The notes: generated from the sequence alone by a model not told the origin. Counted from the stretch's first letter, positions 16,550 to 26,502 are shown. The stretch: DNA of 64,000 nt from Paraglaciecola sp. T6c (GCF_000014225.1 NC_008228.1:2542001-2606000); one strand, 5' to 3'. Numbers and translations: made by a program.

Positions 16550-18994
16550 TTATTCATCTAGTGCGTAAGCGATGACATAATCCCCTGGAGGCGTTTCCAT
16601 AAAATGATGCCCCGCAGCGACGATAACCAAGTAACTTTTACCATTTTCTCGGTACATCATTGGGTTCGCTTGACCGCCAGCGGGTAACTCGTCTTGCCAC
16701 ACTGTTTGCCCGGTATTGATGTCAATAGCGCGGATAAGGTTATCCGTCGCTGCCGCTATGAATATCAAACCGCTTTTAGTCACCACGCTGCCACCATTGT
16801 TCGGCGTGCCTATGGTTATTGGTAATCCCGATGCAATACCGAAGGGACCATTGTTGCGAGCGGTTCCCAGAGGACGATCCCATAAGGTTTTTCCATTTTC
16901 TAGGTTAATAGCTCGTATCCCACCGTAGGGTGGTTGTTTGCACAGTAGTCCAGTCAAAGGCAAACGCCACCCTGCATTCACATCAACTGCGTAGGGGGTT
17001 CCTTGCTGAGGGTCTCCAGCACCTTCGGCTCCTCCATCATCATGATCCATTTCGTCTCTCGGTTTCCACCCTTTTTCATTGGCTTCCTCACGCGAAACGA
17101 GTCGGTTGTAGTTTGGCATATCATTGTAATTTGCAATCAACACACCTCTTTGCGGGTCGATGGCAACACTTCCCCAGTCTGATCCGCCGTTATATCCTGG
17201 GTATTCAATCCAATGCTGTTGTGTGGTTGGTGGCGTGTAAATACCATGATAACTAGCGGTTTGAAATTGAATACGGCATGCCAGTTGATCGAACATAGTG
17301 ACCCCCCACATGTCTTTAGCGGTGAGATCTGGCTTACGTAGAGTATGAAATGTTGAAAATGGCTGCGTGTCAGATCGCAACTCCGGTAACACTCCCCCGG
17401 TAGGTACTGTGCGCTCCTCAACACCCGTTAGCACTTCGCCGGTTTCACGATTGAGTATGTAAATGTCCCCTTGTTTGCTCGTTAGCACTAATGCTGGAAC
17501 CTGACCATTATTGGTAGGGAATTCAATTAAGCTAACTTGTGAGCCTAAGTCGTAGTCCCAAACGTCTTTGTGTACTGTTTGAAATGACCACGCTGGTTTA
17601 CCGGTATTTACGTTCATGGCAACGAGGGACGTGGCATATTTTAGTTCTGCTTTAGTGCGCGAACTACTCCAGTAATCGGCAGATGAATTACCCATGGGTA
17701 AATACGCTAACCCTAAATCGTTATCACCCGTAGCTGAGGTCCACATATTGGGTGTGCCTCGTGTATATGTTTCTCCTGCAGGGGGTAACTTATCAATATT
17801 AGGTTTGACCATGTCCCACGCCCAACGAAGTTCTCCGGTTTGTACGTCAAATCCTTTGATCACGCCTGATGGTGCGTAACGTTTTTGTCCATCTAGAACT
17901 TGGTGCCCAGTGATGATCACACCTTTAACAATCACTGGAACACCCGTAATAGCAACAAAGCCACTGGGGGTTTTGCCCATATGTTCCTTGATATCAACTT
18001 CACCTTTATTCCCGAAGTTAGAACAAGGTTTACCTGTTTGCGCATCTACTTCTATGATCCTCCCGTCTAACGTGCCACTAATGATCCTTTCGCGACACGC
18101 TAGTAAGCCGTCTGTAATGGCGTTCATACTGTTTTCGTTTCGTTTCTCAATATGAACTTCCTCAGTGGGAGGTACTTTATAATAAGCTACACCGCGGCAT
18201 GCTGCAGTATAGGGTATGTCTTCGTCAGCTACTTTTGGGTCATAGCGCCATATCTCTTTGCCATTCTGTGCATTCAAGGCGATTAATTTATTCCTTGCGG
18301 TACACAAGTAAAGTTTGTCATCAATTTTAATAGGTGTCGTTTCAGCGCCGTAGCGTTTAGAGGGGATGTCTTTTGTCCTGTATTGCCATGCTTTTTTTAA
18401 AGATGTGACGTTTTCAGGTGTTATATCGGTCACAGGTGAATACCTACTGGCATGGTTATCTCGACCATACACGGGCCAGTCATCAGCACTAATATCGTTT
18501 ATGCCGTTTTGGTTGCCAAGCTTGATCAAGCTACTTCCTGCTTGAGGAGCCATGGCATTGTGAGTCCAGCCTGTGGGTACGAAAGCCATACTAAACGCGC
18601 CAACAAAAATTACCGCGAATGCCCCTGCAAGAGAAAGGCTCGCGCGTTTCGAAAACCCCAGACTAGGCAGTAACAACGCGAGAACAAAACAAAGGACTAC
18701 AGGCACGCCCATACGAGGAACCCATCGCCAATAATCTGTGCCTGACTCCCAAATAGTCCACCCTAGCGTACCGAAAAAGAGCAGAGTAAAAACCCACAAG
18801 CCTAAACGTTGCTTAAAGTAGAGTAAGGAACTACTTAATATTAAAGTTCCGCCTGCGATAGCGTAGTAATAAGAGCCGTTTTCGGCGACTAACCAAACGC
18901 CACCTATTGCTAAATAGAGTCCGATGAGAAAGCTAACCACTGAAAACATCCGCAGCGGCCAATTAGATATGCGTCGGTTTGAAGAAGAAGACAT
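16550..18994 (-). CDS. gcd: Membrane-bound PQQ-dependent glucose dehydrogenase
   Basis: This protein of 814 residues has five membrane helices in the first 145 residues. The remainder is a periplasmic beta-propeller with quinoprotein repeats, including DWPVYGRDNHASRYSPVTDI at the entry and repeated tryptophan motifs. It oxidises glucose to gluconolactone in the periplasm and passes electrons to ubiquinone. Length and layout match E. coli Gcd (796). It needs the cofactor PQQ, whose synthesis genes are not in this window. It is downstream of the GH13 gene on the same strand, 292 bases away. Confidence 0.95.
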   Translation of the reverse strand: MSSSSNRRISNWPLRMFSVVSFLIGLYLAIGGVWLVAENGSYYYAIAGGTLILSSSLLYFKQRLGLWVFTLLFFGTLGWTIWESGTDYWRWVPRMGVPVVLCFVLALLLPSLGFSKRASLSLAGAFAVIFVGAFSMAFVPTGWTHNAMAPQAGSSLIKLGNQNGINDISADDWPVYGRDNHASRYSPVTDITPENVTSLKKAWQYRTKDIPSKRYGAETTPIKIDDKLYLCTARNKLIALNAQNGKEIWRYDPKVADEDIPYTAACRGVAYYKVPPTEEVHIEKRNENSMNAITDGLLACRERIISGTLDGRIIEVDAQTGKPCSNFGNKGEVDIKEHMGKTPSGFVAITGVPVIVKGVIITGHQVLDGQKRYAPSGVIKGFDVQTGELRWAWDMVKPNIDKLPPAGETYTRGTPNMWTSATGDNDLGLAYLPMGNSSADYWSSSRTKAELKYATSLVAMNVNTGKPAWSFQTVHKDVWDYDLGSQVSLIEFPTNNGQVPALVLTSKQGDIYILNRETGEVLTGVEERTVPTGGVLPELRSDTQPFSTFHTLRKPDLTAKDMWGVTMFDQLACRIQFQTASYHGIYTPPTTQQHWIEYPGYNGGSDWGSVAIDPQRGVLIANYNDMPNYNRLVSREEANEKGWKPRDEMDHDDGGAEGAGDPQQGTPYAVDVNAGWRLPLTGLLCKQPPYGGIRAINLENGKTLWDRPLGTARNNGPFGIASGLPITIGTPNNGGSVVTKSGLIFIAAATDNLIRAIDINTGQTVWQDELPAGGQANPMMYRENGKSYLVIVAAGHHFMETPPGDYVIAYALDE

Positions 18995-19108
18995 TTAGCG
19001 TTTTCCTTTTTGAGATAATTAGAAGAGTGACTGAATGTCGAAAACTGACGTGCGACATTGTAGTAAGACAGCACAAATTGCTTATTTTATGACTTCAATC
19101 AAGGCAGA

Positions 19109-19127
19109 TGGTGCAAAGCATGCACCA
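19109..19127. repeat. Inverted repeat upstream of gcd
   Basis: TGGTGCA (19109-19115) and TGCACCA (19121-19127) form a perfect 7-base dyad about 115 bases before the gcd start. A second small dyad, GGTAC/GTACC, lies at 19152-19170. They may be an operator and the end of the GH13 transcript respectively; neither is proven. Confidence 0.4.
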
Positions 19128-19286
19128 CACTTGATGAACCAGAAATTGGGAGGTACAGGGAAAAAGTACCCGCCTGAAATGTAATAATTTCAACGCGGGG
19201 GTAATAATTACCAATAAAATTTAGATGAAAGGCTTAATGAGCACATCTTTATTCAAATGCACCAGCTTGAGCACATTTAATGGTCA

Positions 19287-21059
19287 TTACCGTTTCGCCT
19301 CGAAGATCAACACTTGGTATTCACCAATATTCAACTGAGTGGCGTTATCCTCACCATGCTCAAAATGAAATTCATTCGGTTCATGATAACCATTTTGCCA
19401 ATTGAACAGACATTGCCATTGGGCATTATCAAAATGGCTTAATTTATAATTATCAAAGCGCTGATTCTTAAAGTTTATAATTACCAGCAAAGGCGCGACT
19501 CCTTCTTTTCGTTCACCGCGCTGATACGCCAGTACTTTGTTCTGGTGGTCCATATGAGTGATATTAAGATGTACACTTTGCAATGACGGATGCTCTGTAC
19601 GCAAGGCTATTAGTCTTGTATACGCCTTATGAAGTTGCGGGAATTGTTGTTTACGAGACCAATCGATGGGATCTTTGTCATCAAACCATAAATCTTCAAG
19701 CAACTCTTGGCCTTGAAACAACATAGGGGTGCCAGGGGCCGTGAGTGTTAGCGCAGCACCAATAGCAGAGCGCTGGCGTGCAAAATAGTCTTTATCAACA
19801 TTACCGGGGGCTATTTCTTCCGCCAACCGCGCGCTGCCATTAGCCACTTCATCATGAGATTCAACATACACCACACGACTTAATGGATCACCAGAGTATT
19901 GCCTGGTTAATGCTTTTTCGACCAAATTTAGATCTCGGCTGTCATCTTCAGGTTGTGTTAGTACATCTCTTATTGGATGAACAAAGTCTGCATCCCATTG
20001 CGCGGTATATCCTAACCCACCATGTTCAGTTTTATCTGTGACAAAATCGTTTCCATGTAGGTCCTCTGCGACAACGATTTTCCCGGGGTGACGACGTTGA
20101 ATTTCGCTATTTAACCAACGAATTAAATCGTATGCTTCTTCAATTGCATCGTCCGGATCTTCAGAGCCACTGACTGAGCGCATGTAGGGGATCATGTCCA
20201 TGCGCAATCCATCAAGACGGAACTCTTCCAGCCACATCATTGCGTTGTCGTATATGTACTGGCGTACTTCTGGTCGGCCATAATCGGGTCTTGTGTCACC
20301 CCATGGCGTATCACTGCGCCAATCGTTATAAAAGTAGATCCCACCTTTGTTATTTTCAGACCATCCATCAAATTGCCATAAATGAAGGTCGCTTGGTCCA
20401 AAATGGTTGTAGACAACATCAAGCACAACAGCGATGCCTCTAGCGTGAGCCTCGCGTACCAGATTTTTTAAACCATCAGGCCCGCCGTAAGCTTCCTCCA
20501 CCGCAAATGGGTATGCCGGGTTGTAACCCCAACTGAAGTCACCCGCAAATTCATTTACCGGCATGACTTCAATACAGTTAATGCCTAGCTTTGCGAGGTA
20601 GTCTAATTTTTCGATGGTGCTTTTAAAGGTACCAGGCTCATTTGCTTCGCCGGTTTCACCGATAGCTTTGCAGTTAAACGTCCCTATGTGGAGTTCATAA
20701 ATAACAAGAGCGCTTCTTTCTGGCATTTGAAAGGGGGATTCGGGCCACTGGTAATCGTCATCATAAACGACTGATGCGCCCACACTGTTCGTTAGTAATC
20801 GCGCTCTAGGGTCGTTGCGTTTTAGCACATCACCAGATTGCGTGGTAATACTAAATTGGTATTTTTGATGATTCTTTAACTGGGGAATTTGACCAGTCCA
20901 TACACCATCATTTTCAAGCGTAAGAGCAACGCCCTTCTCACTCCAATCATCAAACTCACCGCGGATAGCTACGGCTTTGGCATTGGGCGCCCATAGCGCG
21001 ACTTCATAGCCTTTATCTGATTTGAATAATCCCATGGATGCAATGCGTTCTTTTGACAT
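19287..21059 (-). CDS. GH13 alpha-glucan enzyme, branching-enzyme-like
   Basis: This protein of 590 residues has an N-terminal CBM48-type domain (about 10-95), a GH13 barrel and a C-terminal beta domain. GH13 regions are visible: I DVVYNH, II GLRMDMIPY (catalytic Asp), III VAEDLHGN (Glu) and IV VESHDE. Region IV with SHDE rather than NHD, and the domain order, recall 1,4-alpha-glucan branching enzymes. The barrel also resembles malto-oligosyltrehalose trehalohydrolase. I therefore leave the reaction open. No signal peptide is visible, so it is probably cytoplasmic. No glycogen or trehalose gene is adjacent. Confidence 0.82.
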   Translation of the reverse strand: MSKERIASMGLFKSDKGYEVALWAPNAKAVAIRGEFDDWSEKGVALTLENDGVWTGQIPQLKNHQKYQFSITTQSGDVLKRNDPRARLLTNSVGASVVYDDDYQWPESPFQMPERSALVIYELHIGTFNCKAIGETGEANEPGTFKSTIEKLDYLAKLGINCIEVMPVNEFAGDFSWGYNPAYPFAVEEAYGGPDGLKNLVREAHARGIAVVLDVVYNHFGPSDLHLWQFDGWSENNKGGIYFYNDWRSDTPWGDTRPDYGRPEVRQYIYDNAMMWLEEFRLDGLRMDMIPYMRSVSGSEDPDDAIEEAYDLIRWLNSEIQRRHPGKIVVAEDLHGNDFVTDKTEHGGLGYTAQWDADFVHPIRDVLTQPEDDSRDLNLVEKALTRQYSGDPLSRVVYVESHDEVANGSARLAEEIAPGNVDKDYFARQRSAIGAALTLTAPGTPMLFQGQELLEDLWFDDKDPIDWSRKQQFPQLHKAYTRLIALRTEHPSLQSVHLNITHMDHQNKVLAYQRGERKEGVAPLLVIINFKNQRFDNYKLSHFDNAQWQCLFNWQNGYHEPNEFHFEHGEDNATQLNIGEYQVLIFEAKR

Positions 21060-21472
21060 AAAAGGTCTCGATAAAGGAAATAGAAGAACTGTGCACTAAG
21101 CGGAATACGCGCCAACTTGGTGGATTTTTAGTTTGTGAAATAGATTTGCGGTCGGCTTATTGATTTTGTTGGTCTTATTTAATCGTTATTCGTTCAAACA
21201 TAAAACTTATAGCAAATTTCTTAAACGGCTAATACCGCATTCAGATGAGTAAAATTTTCACTGAAAGAGTAATTTTGTCGTCTATCAATCCCTTATATAG
21301 ACCCAAACAATTTGTTAATTGCTCCACAAAATACGCTGGACAGCGTTAATTTGCGATGAGTCGAGCCGCGTGCTTATCACTATGTTTAGAGGTATGAGTT
21401 TTGCAGCGCTCTTACCACTGAAAGCACATCCATTTTGCTGTGAGAAGATGAATAATTTAAAAGGAAATCGAA
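21060..21472. other. Divergent intergenic region
   Basis: This is 413 bases between the GH13 gene and the small membrane protein. A 14-base palindrome ACGCTG-ga-CAGCGT lies at 21333-21346. No gene is visible. Confidence 0.5.
21333..21346. repeat. Palindrome ACGCTG-ga-CAGCGT
   Basis: This is a perfect 6-base dyad with two central bases, lying between divergent genes. It is an operator candidate for an unknown regulator. Confidence 0.4.
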
Positions 21473-21985
21473 ATGAGCCAAGAAATCAGAGGTAAAGTAA
21501 GTGCCATTTATGGTGACGAGATGGCTGCTAAAAATGCAGCATCAGCAGTGATGCAGTCAACAGGCCTGTTACATGATGAAGTGAGTATCGTGGCACCGCA
21601 TGATCCACATTTTGGTGAGAAATTAGAGAACGACGACAAGAAAGTCGGACTGTTTATGCTAAAAGCCCATATGGGGTTAGCCCTCATGGGTGTGGTGTTA
21701 GGCGTTTTCTGCGGTGTACTGTTAGGGTTTTATGGGCCCGCTTACACCCAAACCAGCCCAGTATTGACTGTTATTGCATTAGCCATCTTAGGCTTTTTTG
21801 TAGGCCTGATGATCGCTGGGTTGGCTTCGCTAAGACCAGATCAGGACGCAGTCGTTAATCAAACTCGTGATGCGACCTCAGCCGGAAAATGGGTTGTGGT
21901 GGTGAACAGCCCTTCTCATGAAAAAACCGAAAAAGGCTATAACGTTCTGAGTACCTCAGCTGAGTCAATCTCAACGAGTTTGTAA
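21473..21985 (+). CDS. Small two-helix membrane protein, unknown function
   Basis: This protein has 170 residues, with an AAGGAAAT ribosome site upstream. A soluble N-terminal segment of about 60 residues is followed by two membrane helices (about 66-88 and 96-118) and a soluble C-terminal segment with a predicted beta-strand (KWVVVVNSPS). The layout recalls small stress-related membrane proteins with split ferredoxin-like domains, but I do not recognise a named family. It is monocistronic. Confidence 0.75.
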   Translation: MSQEIRGKVSAIYGDEMAAKNAASAVMQSTGLLHDEVSIVAPHDPHFGEKLENDDKKVGLFMLKAHMGLALMGVVLGVFCGVLLGFYGPAYTQTSPVLTVIALAILGFFVGLMIAGLASLRPDQDAVVNQTRDATSAGKWVVVVNSPSHEKTEKGYNVLSTSAESISTSL

Positions 21986-22110
21986 TACCGATCCAGTAAA
22001 TAACTGGCCACTCAACGCTGTGATTTATCACAATGGGTATGAACGCAGCCCAGACCAGACATCGAGGGGAATATTTTTAAGTACGGCTAGAATATCCGAT
22101 TGATCTAACG

Positions 22111-22131
22111 ATGCCGCGCATTATGCGGCAT
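22111..22131. terminator. Hairpin between convergent genes
   Basis: ATGCCGC (22111-22117) pairs with GCGGCAT (22125-22131). It lies between the membrane-protein gene and tatD, which converge. There is no T-run on either side, so termination is uncertain. Confidence 0.4.
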
Positions 22132-22157
22132 GACTAAATCAAATAAACAACCAATCA

Positions 22158-22931
22158 CTAGATGGTTCTGGGGATATTAAATAAGGTATAAAAGTTTTCA
22201 GTGGTGGCTTTGGCCAGCTCATCCACGGAAACCCCTTTTAGCTTAGCAATGAACTCCCCTACTTCTCGTACGTAACCGGGTTGGTTCTGCTTACCTCGAT
22301 AGGGAACAGGCGCGAGCCAAGGGGAGTCTGTTTCAATCAGTAGGTTTTCCAGTGGAATTTTCTTAACCACGTCTTGTAATTCTTGGGCACTCTTGAAGGT
22401 GACAATCCCTGAAATAGAAATGTAAAACCCTAATTCTATAGCCGCTTGAGCCATTTCCCAGTCTTCTGTAAAGCAGTGCAACACACCGCGTGTGTGAGGC
22501 GCTTTGTATTCTTTCAATAAGGAAATGGTGTCTTGGCGCGCATCTCGTGTATGAATGATCAAAGGCTTATTTAATTCGTTGGCTACTTTTATGTGATCGA
22601 CAAAAGATGTTAACTGCACTTCTTTTGTATCTGCACTGTAAAAATAATCCAAGCCTGTCTCACCTATCGCGACGATATTCTCGGACTTGGCCATTGTGAG
22701 TAACTCTTCATAAGTGCAAGCCTCATCTTGGTGAAGTGGGTGTACACCACAGGATGCTGAAACGTTATTGAAGGGTTTAATGGATTGCATCATAGCTGGA
22801 AAGTCATTGACGGACACGCAAACACACAGGAAATGCTCGACACCGCGCTGCTGTGCAAAATGGATGACTTCCGCTAATTCTTCTGGGCTTTTATCTAATC
22901 GGTCTAAGTGACAATGTGAATCTACAAACAA
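22158..22931 (-). CDS. ycfH: TatD-family metal-dependent hydrolase (YcfH)
   Basis: This protein of 257 residues has the family metal ligands in SHCHLD near the N-terminus, GETGLDY with the bridging Glu, HTRDA, HCFTE and ETDSPW. TatD proteins are metal-dependent deoxyribonucleases or related hydrolases. Its position as last gene after holB matches ycfH in E. coli, so it is called YcfH rather than TatD itself. A gap of 62 bases separates it from holB. Confidence 0.92.
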   Translation of the reverse strand: MFVDSHCHLDRLDKSPEELAEVIHFAQQRGVEHFLCVCVSVNDFPAMMQSIKPFNNVSASCGVHPLHQDEACTYEELLTMAKSENIVAIGETGLDYFYSADTKEVQLTSFVDHIKVANELNKPLIIHTRDARQDTISLLKEYKAPHTRGVLHCFTEDWEMAQAAIELGFYISISGIVTFKSAQELQDVVKKIPLENLLIETDSPWLAPVPYRGKQNQPGYVREVGEFIAKLKGVSVDELAKATTENFYTLFNIPRTI

Positions 22932-22993
22932 AGAATATTCCTACTTTAAATCGTTAATCTAGTATCAAGCAAAGTATCAAGCAAAATAGGTTT

Positions 22994-23896
22994 TCAGGCC
23001 TTTAATGCCATCGACTGTAAAATGTTGACAAGCACCAGGGTTTTATTAACGCCTGGGTTACGTAATTGCTCGTTAGCGTTGACGCATCGCGCGTGCATCT
23101 GCCATAAGTGTTCGGTGTTGGGCTGGCCAGTTTTAAGTTGGTTTACAAGCCATACCTGTAACCACTTTACAATTGTTATGGCTTCGTCTTGCCATTTCGT
23201 TGCCAGCGCGGCTGGGTCCGCCGTACCCACATTCAAATAACCTAGATTTTCAACTAGTTCTTGATAATTGACTTTGGGCGGTGTTTTTAAGTGCTCAATC
23301 AGTACTAAAGGAGACGTACCGTATAAACGCAACAAAGCGTCATCAACATTTGCATAACCTTCCTTATTCAACCAATCAATACACTCTTGTTGAGTGGGAC
23401 TGAATAACGCTACCTTTTCGCAGCGACTTAAAATGGTCGGTAGTAAGCGCTCAGGGTGACTGCTTAATAAGAGCAAGAATGTGTTGTTTGTAGGCTCTTC
23501 TAGGGTTTTTAATAATGCGTTGGCACTAGACTCTGTCATAGTGTGTGCGTCATGAATAAGCAGCACTTTAGCGCCTGACAGTTGAGCCGAGCCTGAAAGC
23601 TTTTTAATTGCGTCGCGAATAGCATCGACACCAATTTGCTTGTCAGAACGAATTTCGTATAAATCTGGATGATTCCCAGCCGCTGACAATAAGCACGACT
23701 GGCAGTGACCACAAGGACCTAAGTTATCTTTCGAGAGAGCAGGTTTATTCGCACACAGTAAAAACCGCCCTAGCTGTTGTGCAAATTCCGTTTTACCTAT
23801 GCCTTTTTCACCTTTTAGCAATAACGCATGATGCAACGACAACGTCGCCGCGCGCTGGGACAATTGCTGTAAAGAAGCGTGTAACCAAGAATACAC
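22994..23896 (-). CDS. holB: DNA polymerase III subunit delta'
   Basis: This protein of 300 residues is the clamp-loader subunit. It shows a P-loop-like GEKGIGKTEFAQ, a four-cysteine zinc module (CGHCQSCLL and preceding Cys) and the SRC motif in LPTILSRCEKV. It starts with GTG one base after the tmk stop, so the two are translationally coupled. In the clamp loader it works with HolA and DnaX to load the sliding clamp. Confidence 0.95.
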   Translation of the reverse strand: MYSWLHASLQQLSQRAATLSLHHALLLKGEKGIGKTEFAQQLGRFLLCANKPALSKDNLGPCGHCQSCLLSAAGNHPDLYEIRSDKQIGVDAIRDAIKKLSGSAQLSGAKVLLIHDAHTMTESSANALLKTLEEPTNNTFLLLLSSHPERLLPTILSRCEKVALFSPTQQECIDWLNKEGYANVDDALLRLYGTSPLVLIEHLKTPPKVNYQELVENLGYLNVGTADPAALATKWQDEAITIVKWLQVWLVNQLKTGQPNTEHLWQMHARCVNANEQLRNPGVNKTLVLVNILQSMALKA

Positions 23897-23897
23897 T

Positions 23898-24527
23898 TTA
23901 CACCGCCAAAAACTGTTGCATGGCGTGTTGAATATCGTGGTGCACTTGCTCGATTGACTGCATTGTATCTATGACAACACAGTTCTCATCTTGCTCAGCC
24001 AAGCTGAGATAACGTGCACGGGTACGCTCAAAAAAGGATATATCAAGCTGTTCTATGCGATCCAACTCACCACGGCCTCGTGCACGTGCTAAGCCTATAC
24101 TTGGTTCAACATCTAAGTATAAGGTGAAGTCAGGCACGAACCCCTTCAAGGTAATATCACGCAGAGGTTGAATCAATGTTTGGGGTATTTCACGCCCTCC
24201 GCCTTGATAGGCTTGGGATGACATATCATGTCGATCGCCCAGCACCCAAGATCCTGACGTTAATGCAGGGTGAATAACATTGTGCAGCAGCTGAGCGCGG
24301 GCAGCATACATAAGTAACAGTTCAGCTTCTGTGGTTACCGTTTCGTTTGGCCAATCTTTTTTAACACATTCACGAATGGCCTCAGCCATAGCCGTTCCAC
24401 CTGGCTCACGAGTGCAGGTTAAACTATGCCCAGCTTGCTCTATGCAGGATTTCACGATACTGACAGCGGTGCTTTTGCCCGCTCCTTCTAATCCTTCAAT
24501 GACAATAAATTTACCTGGGTGTATCAA
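23898..24527 (-). CDS. tmk: Thymidylate kinase
   Basis: This protein of 209 residues converts dTMP to dTDP. It has the P-loop GLEGAGKST near the N-terminus, TREPGGT for substrate binding, DRHDMSSQAYQGGG and a LID region with ARGRGELDRIE. Length matches E. coli Tmk (213). It sits between mltG and holB, as in E. coli. Confidence 0.96.
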   Translation of the reverse strand: MIHPGKFIVIEGLEGAGKSTAVSIVKSCIEQAGHSLTCTREPGGTAMAEAIRECVKKDWPNETVTTEAELLLMYAARAQLLHNVIHPALTSGSWVLGDRHDMSSQAYQGGGREIPQTLIQPLRDITLKGFVPDFTLYLDVEPSIGLARARGRGELDRIEQLDISFFERTRARYLSLAEQDENCVVIDTMQSIEQVHHDIQHAMQQFLAV

Positions 24528-24594
24528 ACTTCATTTCCTTTACGCTCACTGTGCGTGTTTATAGGGTGTTCTTAAGTAGCCTGCGTTAACCAAA

Positions 24595-25593
24595 TTAACG
24601 ATTTAATTGGTACTGCCGTACGGCACGATTATGTTCTTGTAACGTTTCTGAAAAGTGATGACTGCCATCCCCTTTAGACACAAAATACAGCTCGTCAGTG
24701 GCTAACGGGTTGAGGGCTGCATTTATCGCTAGCTTACTGGGCATGGCGATGGGGGTTGGTGTTAAACCTTTAATCACGTAGGTATTATAAGGCGTTGCTT
24801 GTCTTAAGTCTTTACGCGTGATATTACCGTCGAAATCTTCAATGCCATAAATAACAGTCGGATCGGTTTGTAAACGCATATTTAACCGCAGGCGATTAAC
24901 AAATACGCCTGCTATACGACTTCGCTCTTCGCCTAATGCGGTTTCTTTTTCAATAATGGACGCCATAATAAGCGCTTCGTAAGGCGTTGCATAAGGCACA
25001 TTCTGGTCGCGATGTTGCCATTGCAGTGCGAGTTCCTTTTGCATTGCGCTGTATGCCCATTTTACGATGGTAAATGCACTGGTGCCTGCCACAAAATGAT
25101 AGGTGTCCGGCATCAGCCATCCCTCTAAAGATTGGCCTTCAATGTCGTGGCTAAATCTTTTTACATTTTCGCTAAAGTCATCACCCACCTTAACGTAGGG
25201 ATGACTCGTAAGCTGCTTTTCCCAATCTTGCCACCTAAGGCCTTCTACCAATGTAAGGGCGAATTGCTTCTCCTTACCACTGGCAATAAGTTGGAAAACA
25301 TCGATACCGTTCATGCCTGGCTCGATTTCGTAAGTGCCTGCTTTTACATTAGCGATCTCCGGCATTACTTTGAGCATCACTTTAAGACCGAGGGTGTCAT
25401 CAATCAGTGATTGTTCTTTCAGCTGCTTTAAAATGCTGTTAGAGAACTGCCCTTTCTTGACAGTAAGTAAAAGTGGCTCATTAAGCGTTAATGGTCTTTC
25501 TGCTTGTTGCTTTAGATAATGCAAGCCTGTCATTAACGTAACAATCACTAAAGTCATCAATAATGAGGACACTTTGATTACGTTGATTCTCAA
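24595..25593 (-). CDS. mltG: Endolytic murein transglycosylase
   Basis: This protein of 332 residues has a single N-terminal membrane helix and a periplasmic YceG domain. It carries the family motifs SIIEKETALGEER (catalytic Glu), LQTDPTVIYG and SPYNTY-like TPYNTYVIKGLTPTPI. MltG cleaves nascent peptidoglycan strands and limits glycan chain length. It follows pabC by 24 bases in the same operon. Confidence 0.95.
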   Translation of the reverse strand: MRINVIKVSSLLMTLVIVTLMTGLHYLKQQAERPLTLNEPLLLTVKKGQFSNSILKQLKEQSLIDDTLGLKVMLKVMPEIANVKAGTYEIEPGMNGIDVFQLIASGKEKQFALTLVEGLRWQDWEKQLTSHPYVKVGDDFSENVKRFSHDIEGQSLEGWLMPDTYHFVAGTSAFTIVKWAYSAMQKELALQWQHRDQNVPYATPYEALIMASIIEKETALGEERSRIAGVFVNRLRLNMRLQTDPTVIYGIEDFDGNITRKDLRQATPYNTYVIKGLTPTPIAMPSKLAINAALNPLATDELYFVSKGDGSHHFSETLQEHNRAVRQYQLNR

Positions 25594-25617
25594 GTCTTCG
25601 TTCCTTGTTCTTTAATA

Positions 25618-26433
25618 CTAATAATTCATTACTCCGTTTTGTAAATCGCGTGTTTTCTCATTTAAATAATATGCCCTGTGACCATCACTAAACTCAATTG
25701 CTGATACCGGGACAATGCCCATCAGGCTATTGCACACGAAAACCTCTGAGGCAGATTGTATGCTATTGAGTCCTTCTCTACACTGATGGATGGGTACTTG
25801 ATTAGCCAATAAGTATGCCATCACTTGGTTACGCATAACGCCTTCGACACCACTAAAATTAAGCGAAGGTGTATGCCAAGCATTTTCGCAATACCAAAAT
25901 ATGTTTCCCACCGAGGTTTCAACAATCACATCATCAGTATCGAGAACCAAGCAATCATGAAAGGCATCATTAGCTAATTCATGCTTTATCAATACTTGCT
26001 CTAAGCGGTTCAAATGTTTCAAACCCGCAAGCAATGGCTGCTTGGCCAACGTAATACTGCTGACATTGAGTTCGATACCCTTTCGCTGCCAGTCTTGGTA
26101 GTGAGCAGGAAATGGATGTTGACTAACGATGTAAACAGGGGTTTTCGCCCCCTCAGGGCTATAACCACGTCCACCGGAGCCTCGTGAAATTAACACTTTC
26201 AACACACCAAGCGTTTTTTGTTCTGCCAGAGCTGAGACATGTAGCGCTAACTCATCCCAATTTATCGAAGAAATTAACAAACGTTCACAGGTTGATTGTA
26301 ACCGTGTTAGGTGCGCATCCCAGTACTCGACCTTTCCGTCTCTAACTAACATGGTGGTGAAGCACCCATCGCCATATTGGGTCGCTCTATCTGTGATAGC
26401 GAGTTGTGTCGCGGATGAACCATTTACAATCAT
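25618..26433 (-). CDS. pabC: Aminodeoxychorismate lyase
   Basis: This protein of 271 residues is a PLP fold-type IV enzyme that releases pyruvate from aminodeoxychorismate to give p-aminobenzoate for folate. The lysine for PLP is in AGLKHLNRLEQ, and the Glu of VETSVGNIFW is the cofactor nitrogen contact. Its place between fabF and mltG is the classical one. A fabF terminator lies just upstream, so it has its own promoter or is reached by read-through. Confidence 0.93.
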   Translation of the reverse strand: MIVNGSSATQLAITDRATQYGDGCFTTMLVRDGKVEYWDAHLTRLQSTCERLLISSINWDELALHVSALAEQKTLGVLKVLISRGSGGRGYSPEGAKTPVYIVSQHPFPAHYQDWQRKGIELNVSSITLAKQPLLAGLKHLNRLEQVLIKHELANDAFHDCLVLDTDDVIVETSVGNIFWYCENAWHTPSLNFSGVEGVMRNQVMAYLLANQVPIHQCREGLNSIQSASEVFVCNSLMGIVPVSAIEFSDGHRAYYLNEKTRDLQNGVMNY

Positions 26434-26450
26434 ATGTGAGTCTTTGAAAA

Positions 26451-26484
26451 AATCATGTCTTAGGATAAATCATGTCTTAGAATA
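26451..26484. repeat. Two tandem copies of a 17-base unit
   Basis: AATCATGTCTTAGGATA is followed directly by AATCATGTCTTAGAATA, with 16 of 17 bases identical. It lies 18 bases upstream of the pabC start, between that gene and the fabF terminator, so it may influence pabC expression. Confidence 0.65.
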
Positions 26485-26502
26485 AAGAGAGTAATCTGAT
26501 GC

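Noticed and set aside
19287-21059. Calling the GH13 enzyme TreZ
   Set aside because: Region IV reads SHDE rather than the NHDQ expected for trehalohydrolases, and no treY or treS gene is nearby.
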